A DNA stretch of 64,000 nt. Source: Paenibacillus sp. V4I3. Its GTDB lineage: Bacteria; Bacillota; Bacilli; Paenibacillales; NBRC-103111. Shown here in pieces: positions 55,754 to 64,000 of the stretch (position 1 is the first letter of the stretch; every line of letters begins with the position of its first letter). A program made the translations under genes and the position numbers. The stretch is taken from positions 6,856,501-6,920,500 of the forward strand of contig NZ_JAUSZA010000001.1 of the NCBI RefSeq assembly GCF_030817215.1, given 5' to 3'. The notes under the pieces were generated by a model. The model did not search any database and had not been told where the DNA came from. It worked only from the letters and a program-made list of their open reading frames with translations.

Positions 55754-56416
55754 TTATTGATCTATTCTCATATTGCTCGGTGAATCACGATGATGGCATC
55801 CGGTGTATCCTAGTTCTTTCTTGAATATTCGGTTAAAATGTTGTGACGTGTATCCGAACCGTTTAGAAATCTCGTCAATCGTTAATTTGGCCGCATAATT
55901 CTCATGAATATAGTCGAGCACCTTTTGCATCATCTTGACTGAATATTGCTGCAGGTACTGAAGCGAATTGCTTTGCATTTTGAGCTCCAAAAGCAGCGAA
56001 AAAATGATTTCCGAGCTGCTATAGACGGTTTCTTCTTCTCCCCACTCCCTCCACAACAGCTCAATGAGCTCCATGATTCGTCTTGAGGAACGTAAAGCCA
56101 GTGGTTGGTGATGACGCAATTGGAATAGGTTCAAAGCTGAGTGGCTGCAATAGAAGCGGAGAACCGCCGCATCCCATTCTTCATCTAAAGCTTGAAACTC
56201 TAGCATATGTCCTGGCTTGACAATAACGGCTTGATCCGGATGCAGTTGAAAAGATTGTTCGTCTTGAATGCGGATAACCGCTTTACCGACTCTTCCGATC
56301 ATCAATTCATAGAACTGCGGTACAGCCGACCCATCTGTAACAAATTGCTTATTTAAACCGATTGCGCACAGTCTGAACGGATGATAAATACGTTGGTTGT
56401 TGCAAAAAGCGTACAT
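55754..56416 (-). CDS. Truncated AraC-family regulator lacking the second helix-turn-helix
   Basis: 220 residues from an ATG at 56416 placed after GGGGGGA. The N-terminal cupin-like domain and the first helix-turn-helix (IDEISKRFGYTSQHFNRIFK) are intact. After KKELGY the sequence turns into an unrelated tail and stops at 55754. Intact AraC proteins, such as its relative at 289-1104, continue for about 45 more residues with the second helix-turn-helix. No such sequence is found downstream in any frame, so it was lost by deletion rather than frameshift. The gene may encode a non-functional or dominant-negative protein. A cre-like palindrome lies upstream. Confidence 0.8.
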   Translation of the reverse strand: MYAFCNNQRIYHPFRLCAIGLNKQFVTDGSAVPQFYELMIGRVGKAVIRIQDEQSFQLHPDQAVIVKPGHMLEFQALDEEWDAAVLRFYCSHSALNLFQLRHHQPLALRSSRRIMELIELLWREWGEEETVYSSSEIIFSLLLELKMQSNSLQYLQQYSVKMMQKVLDYIHENYAAKLTIDEISKRFGYTSQHFNRIFKKELGYTGCHHRDSPSNMRIDQ

Positions 56417-56469
56417 ACGATTCCCCCCAGATGATTTTCTAAGCCCCTGTAACAACTTTCAGAACACAC

Positions 56470-56485
56470 ATGTAAGTGCTTACAT
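56470..56485. promoter_or_regulatory. cre-like palindrome before the truncated AraC gene
   Basis: ATGTAAGTGCTTACAT is a perfect palindrome that differs from the cre consensus only in the central CG. It lies 54 bases before the AraC start. A second half-similar box, ATGCAAGCGCTTCAA, starts at 56521. Confidence 0.45.
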
Positions 56486-56531
56486 TTCGGAGTACGTCTG
56501 AGTGATGATAAGCTTTCCAAATGCAAGCGCT

Positions 56532-56845
56532 TCAACCCCTACTGTATTTGGCATGCAGCCTCTCGTATTCGGAGCGCGTAACCGGCAATACGGCCCCATG
56601 CCTCGGCTTGGTTGGCAGCGCGAAATCCGCAGGCATCGTCCATTCGCCCGAATCTAGATCGGTCGTCTCCAGCGGTATATACCCTCTTAATCCATACTCG
56701 TCAATAAATAAGTACCATTTATCCCCTTGGGGCGAACGGATCATGAACGGATCGCGCACGCCTCTCTCCCCTAATTGAGAAGCTCGTTCCCGATAAAGGA
56801 GAGAAGCGGAACGAAAGCGAACCTTTCCTATTACGCCTGAATACT
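56532..56845 (-). pseudogene. Remnant of a GH43-like gene, internally deleted
   Basis: One frame reads PKYSGVIGK, then QLGERGVRDPFMIRSPQGDK, then directly FIDEYGLRGYIPLETTDLDS and KPRHGAVLPVT. The three pieces match residues about 6-15, 49-67 and 245-300 of the intact neighbour at 56870-58684, with everything between missing. It is therefore a shrunken copy of the same gene. There is no ribosome binding site for the methionines inside. It begins 25 bases after the intact gene. Confidence 0.8.
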
Positions 56846-56869
56846 TGGGTTGGGGCTACATAGCATCCT

Positions 56870-58684
56870 CTACAGTTTCACCTGTTGCATCAACCCGTCT
56901 TCGCCAAAGTTGAGGGGGTCTATGCAAACTTCGCGGTGATAGCCTTTTCCTTGTGTAAACCTTGTCAGTGGCGTGACGAACCGGTGATAAGCAATCAAAT
57001 ACTTATCTGTGCCGGGCTCCTGCAGAATCGAATGATGAGCGGTGCCGAGCATGTCCTTGTCCTTGTTTTTGAGAAGTACTGGGTAGCGGTAAGTTACTGG
57101 ACCGTAAAGATGCTCCGCCGTGCCATAGTTCACGTGGTAATCCTCGCTGCCGGTGTCATCGCAGGACCACGTGAAGTGATACTGCCCGCCGCGCCTCAGA
57201 ACGGTGACCGCCTCCCGGAAGTCGTGCAGTCCGACAAGATTCTTCATCGTATCCTCGATGACGCTTACCATATCTTCGCCGAACTGTACGATTGCAGGGT
57301 GTGCATTTCCAAACAGCATGTAAGCCGTACCGTCATCCTCAATAAAGACGGATGGGTCAATGGTCTGGCCCATGGCGATACCAAGACGCTTCATCTGTTC
57401 CATGGTAATAAGCGGCTGCGGCTGCGCGCGAAATGGGCCTGCCGGAGTCTCGGCAACTGCAACACCTATGGCGCACTCTCCGCTTTCCATTTTTCCGCAG
57501 AAATAATAGTAATATTTATCATTTTTGCTGGCAATGGCCGGAGCCCATGCGCTGCCGACAGCCCAGGGTACATCTTCCGTCGCAAGATCCAAAATCACGC
57601 CTTCGTCTTTCCAAATCCGCATGTCAGCCGAAGAAAACGCATGAAATTGCGTGCCCGACCAGCCCGTGAAGCCGTCGGTTGTGGGATAAAGGTAATAGCA
57701 GTCGCCGAACTTCACAAGATCCGGGTCAGCGAATTGTCCGGGCAGCACCTGATGGCCGTCGCCAAACGCCACCAGAAGGCGGCTGCATTCATCAGCGGTA
57801 ATAGGGAGGACTCCGCCATGGCGTTTCTTAGTTTTCCCCAAATCGAACGACCCTTCCGGCAGAACCCGGAATTCTCCGCTTTCAAGGTCGGAGGTCAGCA
57901 AGGGGAGGTAGCCCTTTCCTTCCGCAAAGCGATCCACAATAAGGCACCACTCCTCGCGGTCGTTCAACTTGAAAATTTGCGGGCCTTCCACACCTAACAA
58001 TTCCTCCAAAGCCGGAGCGGACAGATTGGTAAAGGAGTCTTTTTCCAGTGATGTGCCTTTTTCGACCCGGATATTCTTAGTCGTTTCATCCTTGGAATAA
58101 CGGTAGTAGGTACCATTTTGGGCAATGATCGTGGTATCAATGATGTGGTTATCCCGTTCAATATACTTTTCAGGCGCTGTGAAGCTGCAGAAATCCCTGG
58201 TACGGGCGCTATAGATCTTTTGTTTCCGCTCTATTTCCTGCGGCTCCTGCGTCGCGGAGGCCCAGAACACGAGGAATTCGTCCGCGGCTTCGTCATAAAT
58301 GGCCTCCGGCGCCCAGACGCAGCCGGCACCTGGTACGCCAAGCGTGACTGCCCACGGTGAAGACCAGTGCACCAGATCGGCGGATTCCCATACGATAATG
58401 TCGCGGCTTCCGGCATTCACCGCAGTGTCCCAGCCCTTTCCGTTTGCAATGCGGAGATCCGTGGCAATTAGATAAAACTTGTCCTCCTTAGGCGAGCGCA
58501 CGATAAACGGATCCCTCACGCCCTTTTCCCCTAGTTCCGAACGTAGAACCGGTAAGCTCGCGTTCAGGTCTTTCCAATGCAAGCCATCCTCACTATAAGA
58601 GAAATAGACCTGTTCACCCTCAAGCTGCTCCCCGATAAAGTGTACCAAAAGGTAACCTGAATATTTGCTGTTATATACTGTCAA
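56870..58684 (-). CDS. Double-module GH43-like protein
   Basis: 604 residues, with two five-bladed beta-propeller regions. The first (about 1-310) has GVRDPFIVRSPKEDKFYLIATD, CVWAPEAIYD and KKRHGGVLPIT. The second (about 318-604) has the GH43 start GQFADPDLVKFGDCYYLYPT, SAWAPAIASKND, QTIDPSVFIEDDG and FREAVTVLRRGGQYHFTWS. The second probably carries the catalytic acids. No signal peptide. It likely releases arabinose, galactose or xylose from imported oligosaccharides. The start is TTG at 58684, eight bases after GGGGAGG; no ATG is better placed. It follows the GH95 gene by 130 bases. Confidence 0.88.
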   Translation of the reverse strand: MTVYNSKYSGYLLVHFIGEQLEGEQVYFSYSEDGLHWKDLNASLPVLRSELGEKGVRDPFIVRSPKEDKFYLIATDLRIANGKGWDTAVNAGSRDIIVWESADLVHWSSPWAVTLGVPGAGCVWAPEAIYDEAADEFLVFWASATQEPQEIERKQKIYSARTRDFCSFTAPEKYIERDNHIIDTTIIAQNGTYYRYSKDETTKNIRVEKGTSLEKDSFTNLSAPALEELLGVEGPQIFKLNDREEWCLIVDRFAEGKGYLPLLTSDLESGEFRVLPEGSFDLGKTKKRHGGVLPITADECSRLLVAFGDGHQVLPGQFADPDLVKFGDCYYLYPTTDGFTGWSGTQFHAFSSADMRIWKDEGVILDLATEDVPWAVGSAWAPAIASKNDKYYYYFCGKMESGECAIGVAVAETPAGPFRAQPQPLITMEQMKRLGIAMGQTIDPSVFIEDDGTAYMLFGNAHPAIVQFGEDMVSVIEDTMKNLVGLHDFREAVTVLRRGGQYHFTWSCDDTGSEDYHVNYGTAEHLYGPVTYRYPVLLKNKDKDMLGTAHHSILQEPGTDKYLIAYHRFVTPLTRFTQGKGYHREVCIDPLNFGEDGLMQQVKL

Positions 58685-58814
58685 AATAAAGTCCTCCCCT
58701 TTATGGAATTTTCGATTCGTTCCATTTTCCTCTCCGCCGCCTCAACCTCCATTTTGGCACGAAAGTGGATCATTCATATGATGTCTGTCTGCGAGGGTTT
58801 AAAGACAAAAGTCT

Positions 58815-61187
58815 TCAAACGGTCGATACCACGTAACGTTTTCCGCTTTCAGCATGGAACCCGATACAGCCGTTCCCCACTTGAGAATAAGTAATTACTT
58901 CGCCATCTTGCGTAATCCTTACGTTCTGCCTGGCGAGCACTTTGCAAGTCTGCGTTTTTGAAGCTGCGATTTCCGCCTTTGACAATGCGCCGCCCTTCCA
59001 CTCCATATCGACTTCATAGCCTCCTCGGCCCCGCAATCCTTTGACAAAGCCATCTTTCCAGGCATCGGGCAGCGCCGGCAGGAGTTCCAAGTATCCTTGA
59101 TGCGATTGCAGCAGCAGCTCTGCGATCCCCGCTGTGGCTGCAAAGTTTCCATCGATTTGGAAAGGAGGATGCGCATCGAACAGATTGGCATAAACGCCGC
59201 CTCTGTCATGATTAATCGGTTCGTCACCCTTAATGAGAGTCAACAAATTCGAGATTAACCGCTCTGCGCGATTGCCGTCCTTGAATCTTGCCCATAAGCC
59301 GATTTTCCAGCCCAGACTCCATCCCGTTCCCCCGTCCCCCCTTATTTCAAGCGATGTCTTCGCAGCTTGGAACAGATCGGGAGCAGAATGCTCCGTAATC
59401 AGCCGCCCCGGATAGACCCCGACAAGATGAGAGACGTGACGATGATGGACATCCTCGCCTTCGAAATCCTGCGACCATTCCTGCAATTGACCCTCCTTGC
59501 CGATTTGGAGCGGCAGCAGCCTTTGCTTCGTTTCCAACAGTGTCTTCGCAAAATCTTCATCGATCTTCAGTTGTTCCGCCGCCTGGATACAGTTTTCGAA
59601 ACATTCACCGATCAAAGATAAGTCCATGGTCGACGCCTCGCTTACGGCATAGTGCTTGTCGCCGATCACAAATTTCTGCTCCGGAGAGGTCGAAGGCGAT
59701 GTAATGAAATGTGCATCTTTATCTTCAATGAGCCAATCCAAACAGAATAACGCTGCTTCCTTCATGATGGGGTACGCCGTTTCCCGTAAAAACACCTCAT
59801 CCCCGCTGAAGGCATAATGCTCCCATAAATGCTGGGTCAACCAGGTGCCGCCCATCGGCCAAAACGCCCATACCGGGTCTCCAATTCCAAAATCGCCGAC
59901 CGGCGCCGTCTGGGCCCACAAATCCGAGTTATGGTGCGCCACCCACCCTCTTGCGCCATAATTCGTTTCCGCCGTCTTCTTGCCGTTCCGTGCCAACCTG
60001 CCAATAAAATCAATCAAAGGCTCATGCATTTCCGCCATATTGCAAGACTCTGCGGGCCAGTAGTTCATCTCTGCATTAATATTAAGCGTATAGTTGCTGC
60101 TCCACGGCGCCCGCGTTTCCTCATTCCATATGCCTTGAAGATTGGCAGGCTGAGTTCCCGGGCGGGAGCTTGCAATCAACAGATACCGTCCGTAATGGAA
60201 CAGAAGCTCGACCAGACCGGGGTCGCTGCTGCCAAATTCGGCAATTCGCCGATCGGTCGGCATATCGGAGGGGGCTATGCTCTCCCCCAGAGACAAGGCA
60301 ACTCTGCCGAACAGCTTGTTATGATCGTCAAGATGCCGGTTTCGAATCACCTCATACGGCTTACCGCTAACGGCGTGGATGGCATCCGTTGTAATTTGCT
60401 TCAGATTCAGTTCGGAACTGCTCGCGCCAATGCTTGGATCAAAGGAGGTCGACGCGTTGAAATACAATATCGCGCTAGTCGCTCCAATCACGTGCAAGCC
60501 GTCCGCATCAACCTTCATCGTTCCGCCTTCATGCACCGCAGCCAACCGCCCCTGGAACTTCAATGCTTGCGTGGTCTCCGAGTCTCCGTAACGAACGGGA
60601 TCTTCTATATGGTGATAACTTGGGGAGACGTACTCCGGCGCATGGCCGGATATGACGTAGTGTTCGGACTCATAGGACGAAGTGAATCTTAGCGGACTAT
60701 CTAATTGGGCCCGAAAACTGAGCTGTCCCGCCTTGCTCGATTGTAACCGCACGATAATGGCTTGGTCGGGATAAGAGGCAAATATTTCACGGGAATACTG
60801 AACGCCTCCAACGGAATAATCGACTGTAGCGATTCCCGCAGACAGATCAAGCTTTCGGCGGTATTGCCCGTATACATTGCCATGATCCATAACCAGATGC
60901 AAGTCGCCGAATGGCAAATAAGATTGCGTAAAGGGACCCATCATTTCCTTGCAAAGCCGATCTGCTTCCTCATACTTGCCTTGCGCGATTTGCTCTCTCA
61001 CCTTCAGCAAGACTTCTTTCGCCCCCAGATTATTCCAATCACTAGGGTAACCGGACCAAAGTGTATCTTCATTTAAAGCAATGCGTTCTTTCTCGACACC
61101 GCCAAAAACCATCGCGCCAAGTTTGCCATTTCCAACAGGAAGGGCTTCCGTCCAATAAACGGCGGGGGAATGAAACTGTATATTCAT
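58815..61187 (-). CDS. GH95 alpha-L-fucosidase/alpha-L-galactosidase (second copy)
   Basis: 790 residues. GH95 hallmarks are VYWTEALPVGNGKLGAMVFGG, NEDTLWSGYP, QPANLQGIWNEETRAPWSSN, NAEMNYWPAESCNMAEMHEP, GDGGTGWSLGWKIGLWARF and AHPPFQIDGNFAATAGIAELLLQSHQG. It is cytoplasmic. AAAGGA precedes the ATG. It lies 40 bases after the GH2 gene, so the two are one transcript. It shares the family but many positions differ from the GH95 at 46591-48915, so the two are old paralogues or separately acquired. Confidence 0.93.
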   Translation of the reverse strand: MNIQFHSPAVYWTEALPVGNGKLGAMVFGGVEKERIALNEDTLWSGYPSDWNNLGAKEVLLKVREQIAQGKYEEADRLCKEMMGPFTQSYLPFGDLHLVMDHGNVYGQYRRKLDLSAGIATVDYSVGGVQYSREIFASYPDQAIIVRLQSSKAGQLSFRAQLDSPLRFTSSYESEHYVISGHAPEYVSPSYHHIEDPVRYGDSETTQALKFQGRLAAVHEGGTMKVDADGLHVIGATSAILYFNASTSFDPSIGASSSELNLKQITTDAIHAVSGKPYEVIRNRHLDDHNKLFGRVALSLGESIAPSDMPTDRRIAEFGSSDPGLVELLFHYGRYLLIASSRPGTQPANLQGIWNEETRAPWSSNYTLNINAEMNYWPAESCNMAEMHEPLIDFIGRLARNGKKTAETNYGARGWVAHHNSDLWAQTAPVGDFGIGDPVWAFWPMGGTWLTQHLWEHYAFSGDEVFLRETAYPIMKEAALFCLDWLIEDKDAHFITSPSTSPEQKFVIGDKHYAVSEASTMDLSLIGECFENCIQAAEQLKIDEDFAKTLLETKQRLLPLQIGKEGQLQEWSQDFEGEDVHHRHVSHLVGVYPGRLITEHSAPDLFQAAKTSLEIRGDGGTGWSLGWKIGLWARFKDGNRAERLISNLLTLIKGDEPINHDRGGVYANLFDAHPPFQIDGNFAATAGIAELLLQSHQGYLELLPALPDAWKDGFVKGLRGRGGYEVDMEWKGGALSKAEIAASKTQTCKVLARQNVRITQDGEVITYSQVGNGCIGFHAESGKRYVVSTV

Positions 61188-61227
61188 GGTGATTTCCTTT
61201 CCTTCATCTCAGAATAAATGTTGGTGT

Positions 61228-63909
61228 TTACTCGTTGTTCATACCCAATAATCCAAACGATTTCAGATTTGCAGGCACTCCTGCCGGCAAAGCCGTGTAT
61301 AAAATTTTCACGTAACGGCAAGCATTCGGGGCGAGTAACTCGATCACGCTATCAATCTCTTCTCTATTATTGCGATAATCAAGCAATGTACTCCATCTAT
61401 TTCCGTCGCTGGACCCTTCAAGTACAAACTGATATAACCCTCCGCAATCAAACTCCAGCTCGACCCGTTTCGGATACTTGACCCCCTCCAAATCGAGCGT
61501 CCAACATTCCCCGGGGTTTATGCTGCTAGCTCTCCATGAAGTGCTCGGGTCGGCATTGTTAGCATTGCTCTTAGCAAATCCTTTGGCTTCGCTGCTTGCT
61601 CGAGTTGGCCGATGCGTAGCGAGATCGAGCATTTCTATGCTGAACCTGGATTTATCCTGATTGCCCGTCTGAATCCGAGGTATCGTCATGTCCGGCTCCA
61701 TTTCAGTGCCATCACCAACCGTTGTGACAAGCAATGCCGCTCCTTGCAAACCGGGCGAAGTCGCCGCTATGACCGTTTCGCCCGCATAATAAGAACGGAA
61801 CGTAATAGCCCCTAGTCCTTCAATGATGGTGAGTCCCGATTCGGCGTTTATGAATTTAGGATCGTAAGACGGGAATTGGCCGGGACCGGATATGATCGTA
61901 AGCGTTACATCGGCAGTTGCATCCACCCGCTTCCCATTTATATCTACCAGTTCTACAACGAGCTGAGTATCGTCGGTGCCATCGTTCTTTATCGTTGTTT
62001 TGCTTCCTACACCAACATATAATTTGATCTTATTAGGCGTTCCCGGTTTTGGCCATTCCGGTTCGGAGCTGCCGGGAGCAGGCGGCCGGATTCCTAAATA
62101 GGCAAGGTTATGATCACCTGCGCCCGCTTGTTTGGCTAAATAATTAAACCGGTACCAATACCAACTGCGCAAAGGGAGCCGATTGTAGTCGATAATTCCC
62201 ATATGCCCCATATCGTTTGCCAGACTGCCATGATGGAATCCGCACCACACGGCTTGACCGCTGCGCCATTTGGGAGCGGCAAAACGATACGGAGCGGCTT
62301 GACTTGCCGAGACGTGATCGTAGAACGGACGATATTTTCCGGGCCGATCCATCACTTCGCTTCCATATTCGGAAATGACTTGCGGGCATTCCGGACGATC
62401 CGATTCCGGATCATCGACCCGCTCATCGCCATCCCACTTCAGATAGAAGCCTCCGCCGTCCCCGTTCAAACCAGCAACATCCGAAATCTCCGGCTGGTCC
62501 AAATTCCACCTTTGCCCGCCGCCGGCTGCCGCTTTACGTGTCGGGTCTTCCTCGTGCGATACTTTCACCATTTTCTTAATGAGATCAATCGCCTTCTCCT
62601 TGACGGATTCATGGCTGAAGAACGGCTCATTGCACATGCTCCATACGATAATGCTTGGACGATTTCGATTGATGCGGATCATTTCGCTCAATTGCTGAAT
62701 GGCGCTTTGTTCGAAGCCCTTTTGGTGCGCTTCCAGTACCGGATAAGCGCTGCACTTCCCCCAATGTGTCTGCTCTCCCGTGTCGCCAGCCGTTCCGCCA
62801 ATTCCCCAGAAGGTCGCTTCAGACCAGAATAGAATGCCGTAGTAGTCGCAAGCGCGGGCAAAAGCCGGATGATGGGGGTAATGGCTGCCCCGAATGAAGT
62901 TCATTCCCGCATCCTTGATCATTTTGACATCGCGGTAAATGGCTGCTTGGGTAACCGCATCTCCCCAGCCGGCCTGATCCTGATGAACGTTCGCCCCGTT
63001 TAAATACACATGCTTGCCATTCAAATAAAATCCTTCGTGAGCCGTCCACTCCATCCATCGGAAGCCCATCTTATCCTCATAAACATCGGTAACGGCTCCA
63101 TCAGCGACTACTTCGGTTGAAATACGGTAAAGGTACGGATCTTCCGGACACCAAAGTCGCGGATTCAGAATCGGTTCGCTAACGGAATCAAACTGCTGCA
63201 CCCCGCCGGCCCTCACGTTATGCGTACTTTCCATTTCGGTCAGCACTTGACCTTGATGATCTGTAACGATCGTGCGAACCGTGGCCAATTTGTCTGTGCC
63301 CGAATGGTTGATGACCTCCGTTTGCATCCGCACCTTCATTTGCACATCATCATCGCCGGAAGCGAGCAAGGGAGTGGAAACAAACGTACCGTTCCAAGCG
63401 ACATGAAGAGGCTCCGTTACGGTTAAGCTTACATCCCGATAAATGCCGCCGGAGAAAGTATGCTCCCCGGAACGCGGCGCAATTTGACCGTTCCATTCGT
63501 TATTCACGCGAACGGCAATGACATTGTCTCCTGGGCGCAGAAACTCGGTGATATGGATACTGAACCCGGTATATCCGCCTTCATGCATACCGGCCAAGCT
63601 GCCGTTGACATATACTTCCGCTATCTGGAACACGCCTTCAAACTCTAAGTGAACGATCTTGTTGTTGTCCCAGTCCGAATCCATCTCCACATGTTTACGG
63701 TACCAACCGTATCCGACATACCATTCGTTTTCCATAAAGTAAGGGATGCTGAAAGAATGGGGCAGCCCGATATGACTCCATGCGGCATCGTCATAATCCA
63801 CTTGTTCCGGCCCATGATCGCTAAATCCTTCCCAGTCTCCGCGAATGAACTTCCATTCCCTGTTGACATTGATTATTGTCCGAAGATCTTTGTGTCCCAA
63901 TCTTATCAC
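61228..63909 (-). CDS. GH2 glycosidase (beta-galactosidase type) with C-terminal discoidin-like module
   Basis: 893 residues. The sugar-binding domain (about 10-170), Ig-like domain (about 175-285) and TIM barrel (about 290-600) are followed by beta domains (about 630-750) and an F5/8 type C module (about 755-890, with HRPTRASSEAKGF and FVLEGSSDGNRW). The acid/base is Glu428 in VWSMCNEPFF and the nucleophile is Glu514 in QVISEYGSE. No signal peptide, which is odd for a protein ending in a discoidin module. The start is GTG at 63909 with a weak ribosome binding site (GAGAGTGA). It is first of the GH2-GH95-GH43 series. The upstream 63910-64000 is AT-rich with a TATAAT on the minus strand at 63969-63974. 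Confidence 0.9.
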   Translation of the reverse strand: MIRLGHKDLRTIINVNREWKFIRGDWEGFSDHGPEQVDYDDAAWSHIGLPHSFSIPYFMENEWYVGYGWYRKHVEMDSDWDNNKIVHLEFEGVFQIAEVYVNGSLAGMHEGGYTGFSIHITEFLRPGDNVIAVRVNNEWNGQIAPRSGEHTFSGGIYRDVSLTVTEPLHVAWNGTFVSTPLLASGDDDVQMKVRMQTEVINHSGTDKLATVRTIVTDHQGQVLTEMESTHNVRAGGVQQFDSVSEPILNPRLWCPEDPYLYRISTEVVADGAVTDVYEDKMGFRWMEWTAHEGFYLNGKHVYLNGANVHQDQAGWGDAVTQAAIYRDVKMIKDAGMNFIRGSHYPHHPAFARACDYYGILFWSEATFWGIGGTAGDTGEQTHWGKCSAYPVLEAHQKGFEQSAIQQLSEMIRINRNRPSIIVWSMCNEPFFSHESVKEKAIDLIKKMVKVSHEEDPTRKAAAGGGQRWNLDQPEISDVAGLNGDGGGFYLKWDGDERVDDPESDRPECPQVISEYGSEVMDRPGKYRPFYDHVSASQAAPYRFAAPKWRSGQAVWCGFHHGSLANDMGHMGIIDYNRLPLRSWYWYRFNYLAKQAGAGDHNLAYLGIRPPAPGSSEPEWPKPGTPNKIKLYVGVGSKTTIKNDGTDDTQLVVELVDINGKRVDATADVTLTIISGPGQFPSYDPKFINAESGLTIIEGLGAITFRSYYAGETVIAATSPGLQGAALLVTTVGDGTEMEPDMTIPRIQTGNQDKSRFSIEMLDLATHRPTRASSEAKGFAKSNANNADPSTSWRASSINPGECWTLDLEGVKYPKRVELEFDCGGLYQFVLEGSSDGNRWSTLLDYRNNREEIDSVIELLAPNACRYVKILYTALPAGVPANLKSFGLLGMNNE

Positions 63910-64000
63910 TCACTCTCAAGATGATTAAAACGTATATCCAATAAAACAAAATTACTTTCCATGTTGAAATTATATCCCACAAAATCTATATTAGAAATAA

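Noticed and set aside
56885..57997. Plus-strand frame of 370 codons opposite the GH43 gene
   Set aside because: It is a shadow of the GH43 coding strand with no family features.
59829..60692. Plus-strand frame of 287 codons opposite GH95
   Set aside because: Arg- and Pro-rich composition typical of antisense translation, no ribosome binding site.
1..64000. Search by eye for CRISPR arrays, tRNA genes, phage or toxin-antitoxin and defence genes
   Set aside because: No regularly spaced repeats, cloverleaf sequences or matching protein motifs were seen.

Overview
The window looks like a Paenibacillus chromosome segment. This rests on CUT1 sugar ABC importers of the LplB/YtcP type with large lipoprotein binding proteins, YesM/YesN-type two-component pairs, a very large multimodular GH10 xylanase with three C-terminal SLH domains (as in Paenibacillus XynA1 enzymes), AGGAGG-type ribosome binding sites and CcpA-like cre boxes. 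Every convincing gene is on the minus strand, so transcription runs from high to low coordinates. The whole window is a plant cell-wall polysaccharide utilisation region made of several adjacent modules. I saw no tRNA, rRNA, CRISPR array, intact transposase or riboswitch.

Module A (about 17.8 kb down to 1.4 kb) is a beta-glucan/xyloglucan-type module. It holds a sensor kinase and response regulator with a perfect cre upstream, an LplB-YtcP-binding-protein importer, two tandemly duplicated secreted GH5 enzymes with CBM46-like ends, a cytoplasmic GH42, an SGNH acetylesterase and a secreted GH5 with ricin-type repeats that has a 1-base frameshift. A decayed SGNH-hydrolase gene and an AraC regulator flanked by about 180-bp direct repeats lie at the left edge. 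Module B (34.1 to 18.2 kb) is a xylan module: binding protein-LplB-YtcP importer, a regulator operon with the unusual order response regulator-kinase-response regulator, a cytoplasmic GH10, the cell-surface SLH-anchored GH10 and a CE1 esterase.

Module C (45.4 to 34.3 kb) resembles the Bacillus subtilis ytd/ytc/yte (rhamnogalacturonan) genes. It holds a membrane-bound AraC regulator, an importer, a TIM-barrel isomerase/epimerase-like protein, an unassigned alpha-toroid/beta-sandwich protein (possible lyase) and an extended GH105. Between modules C and D (45.4-46.6 kb) lies a graveyard with remnants of a DHA2 transporter and a GH127 beta-L-arabinofuranosidase. Module D (49.8 to 46.6 kb) is an AraC regulator plus a GH95.

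Module E (64 to 50 kb) holds GH2, GH95, a double-module GH43, a GH43 remnant, a truncated AraC regulator, an LplB-YtcP-binding-protein importer whose binding protein is frameshifted near its end, and a type-B carboxylesterase. The overall picture is extracellular depolymerisation, import of oligosaccharides and intracellular finishing, with each importer paired to its own local regulator and cre sites placing several operons under carbon catabolite control. Pseudogenes and frameshifts gather at module borders, which suggests repeated gain, duplication and loss.
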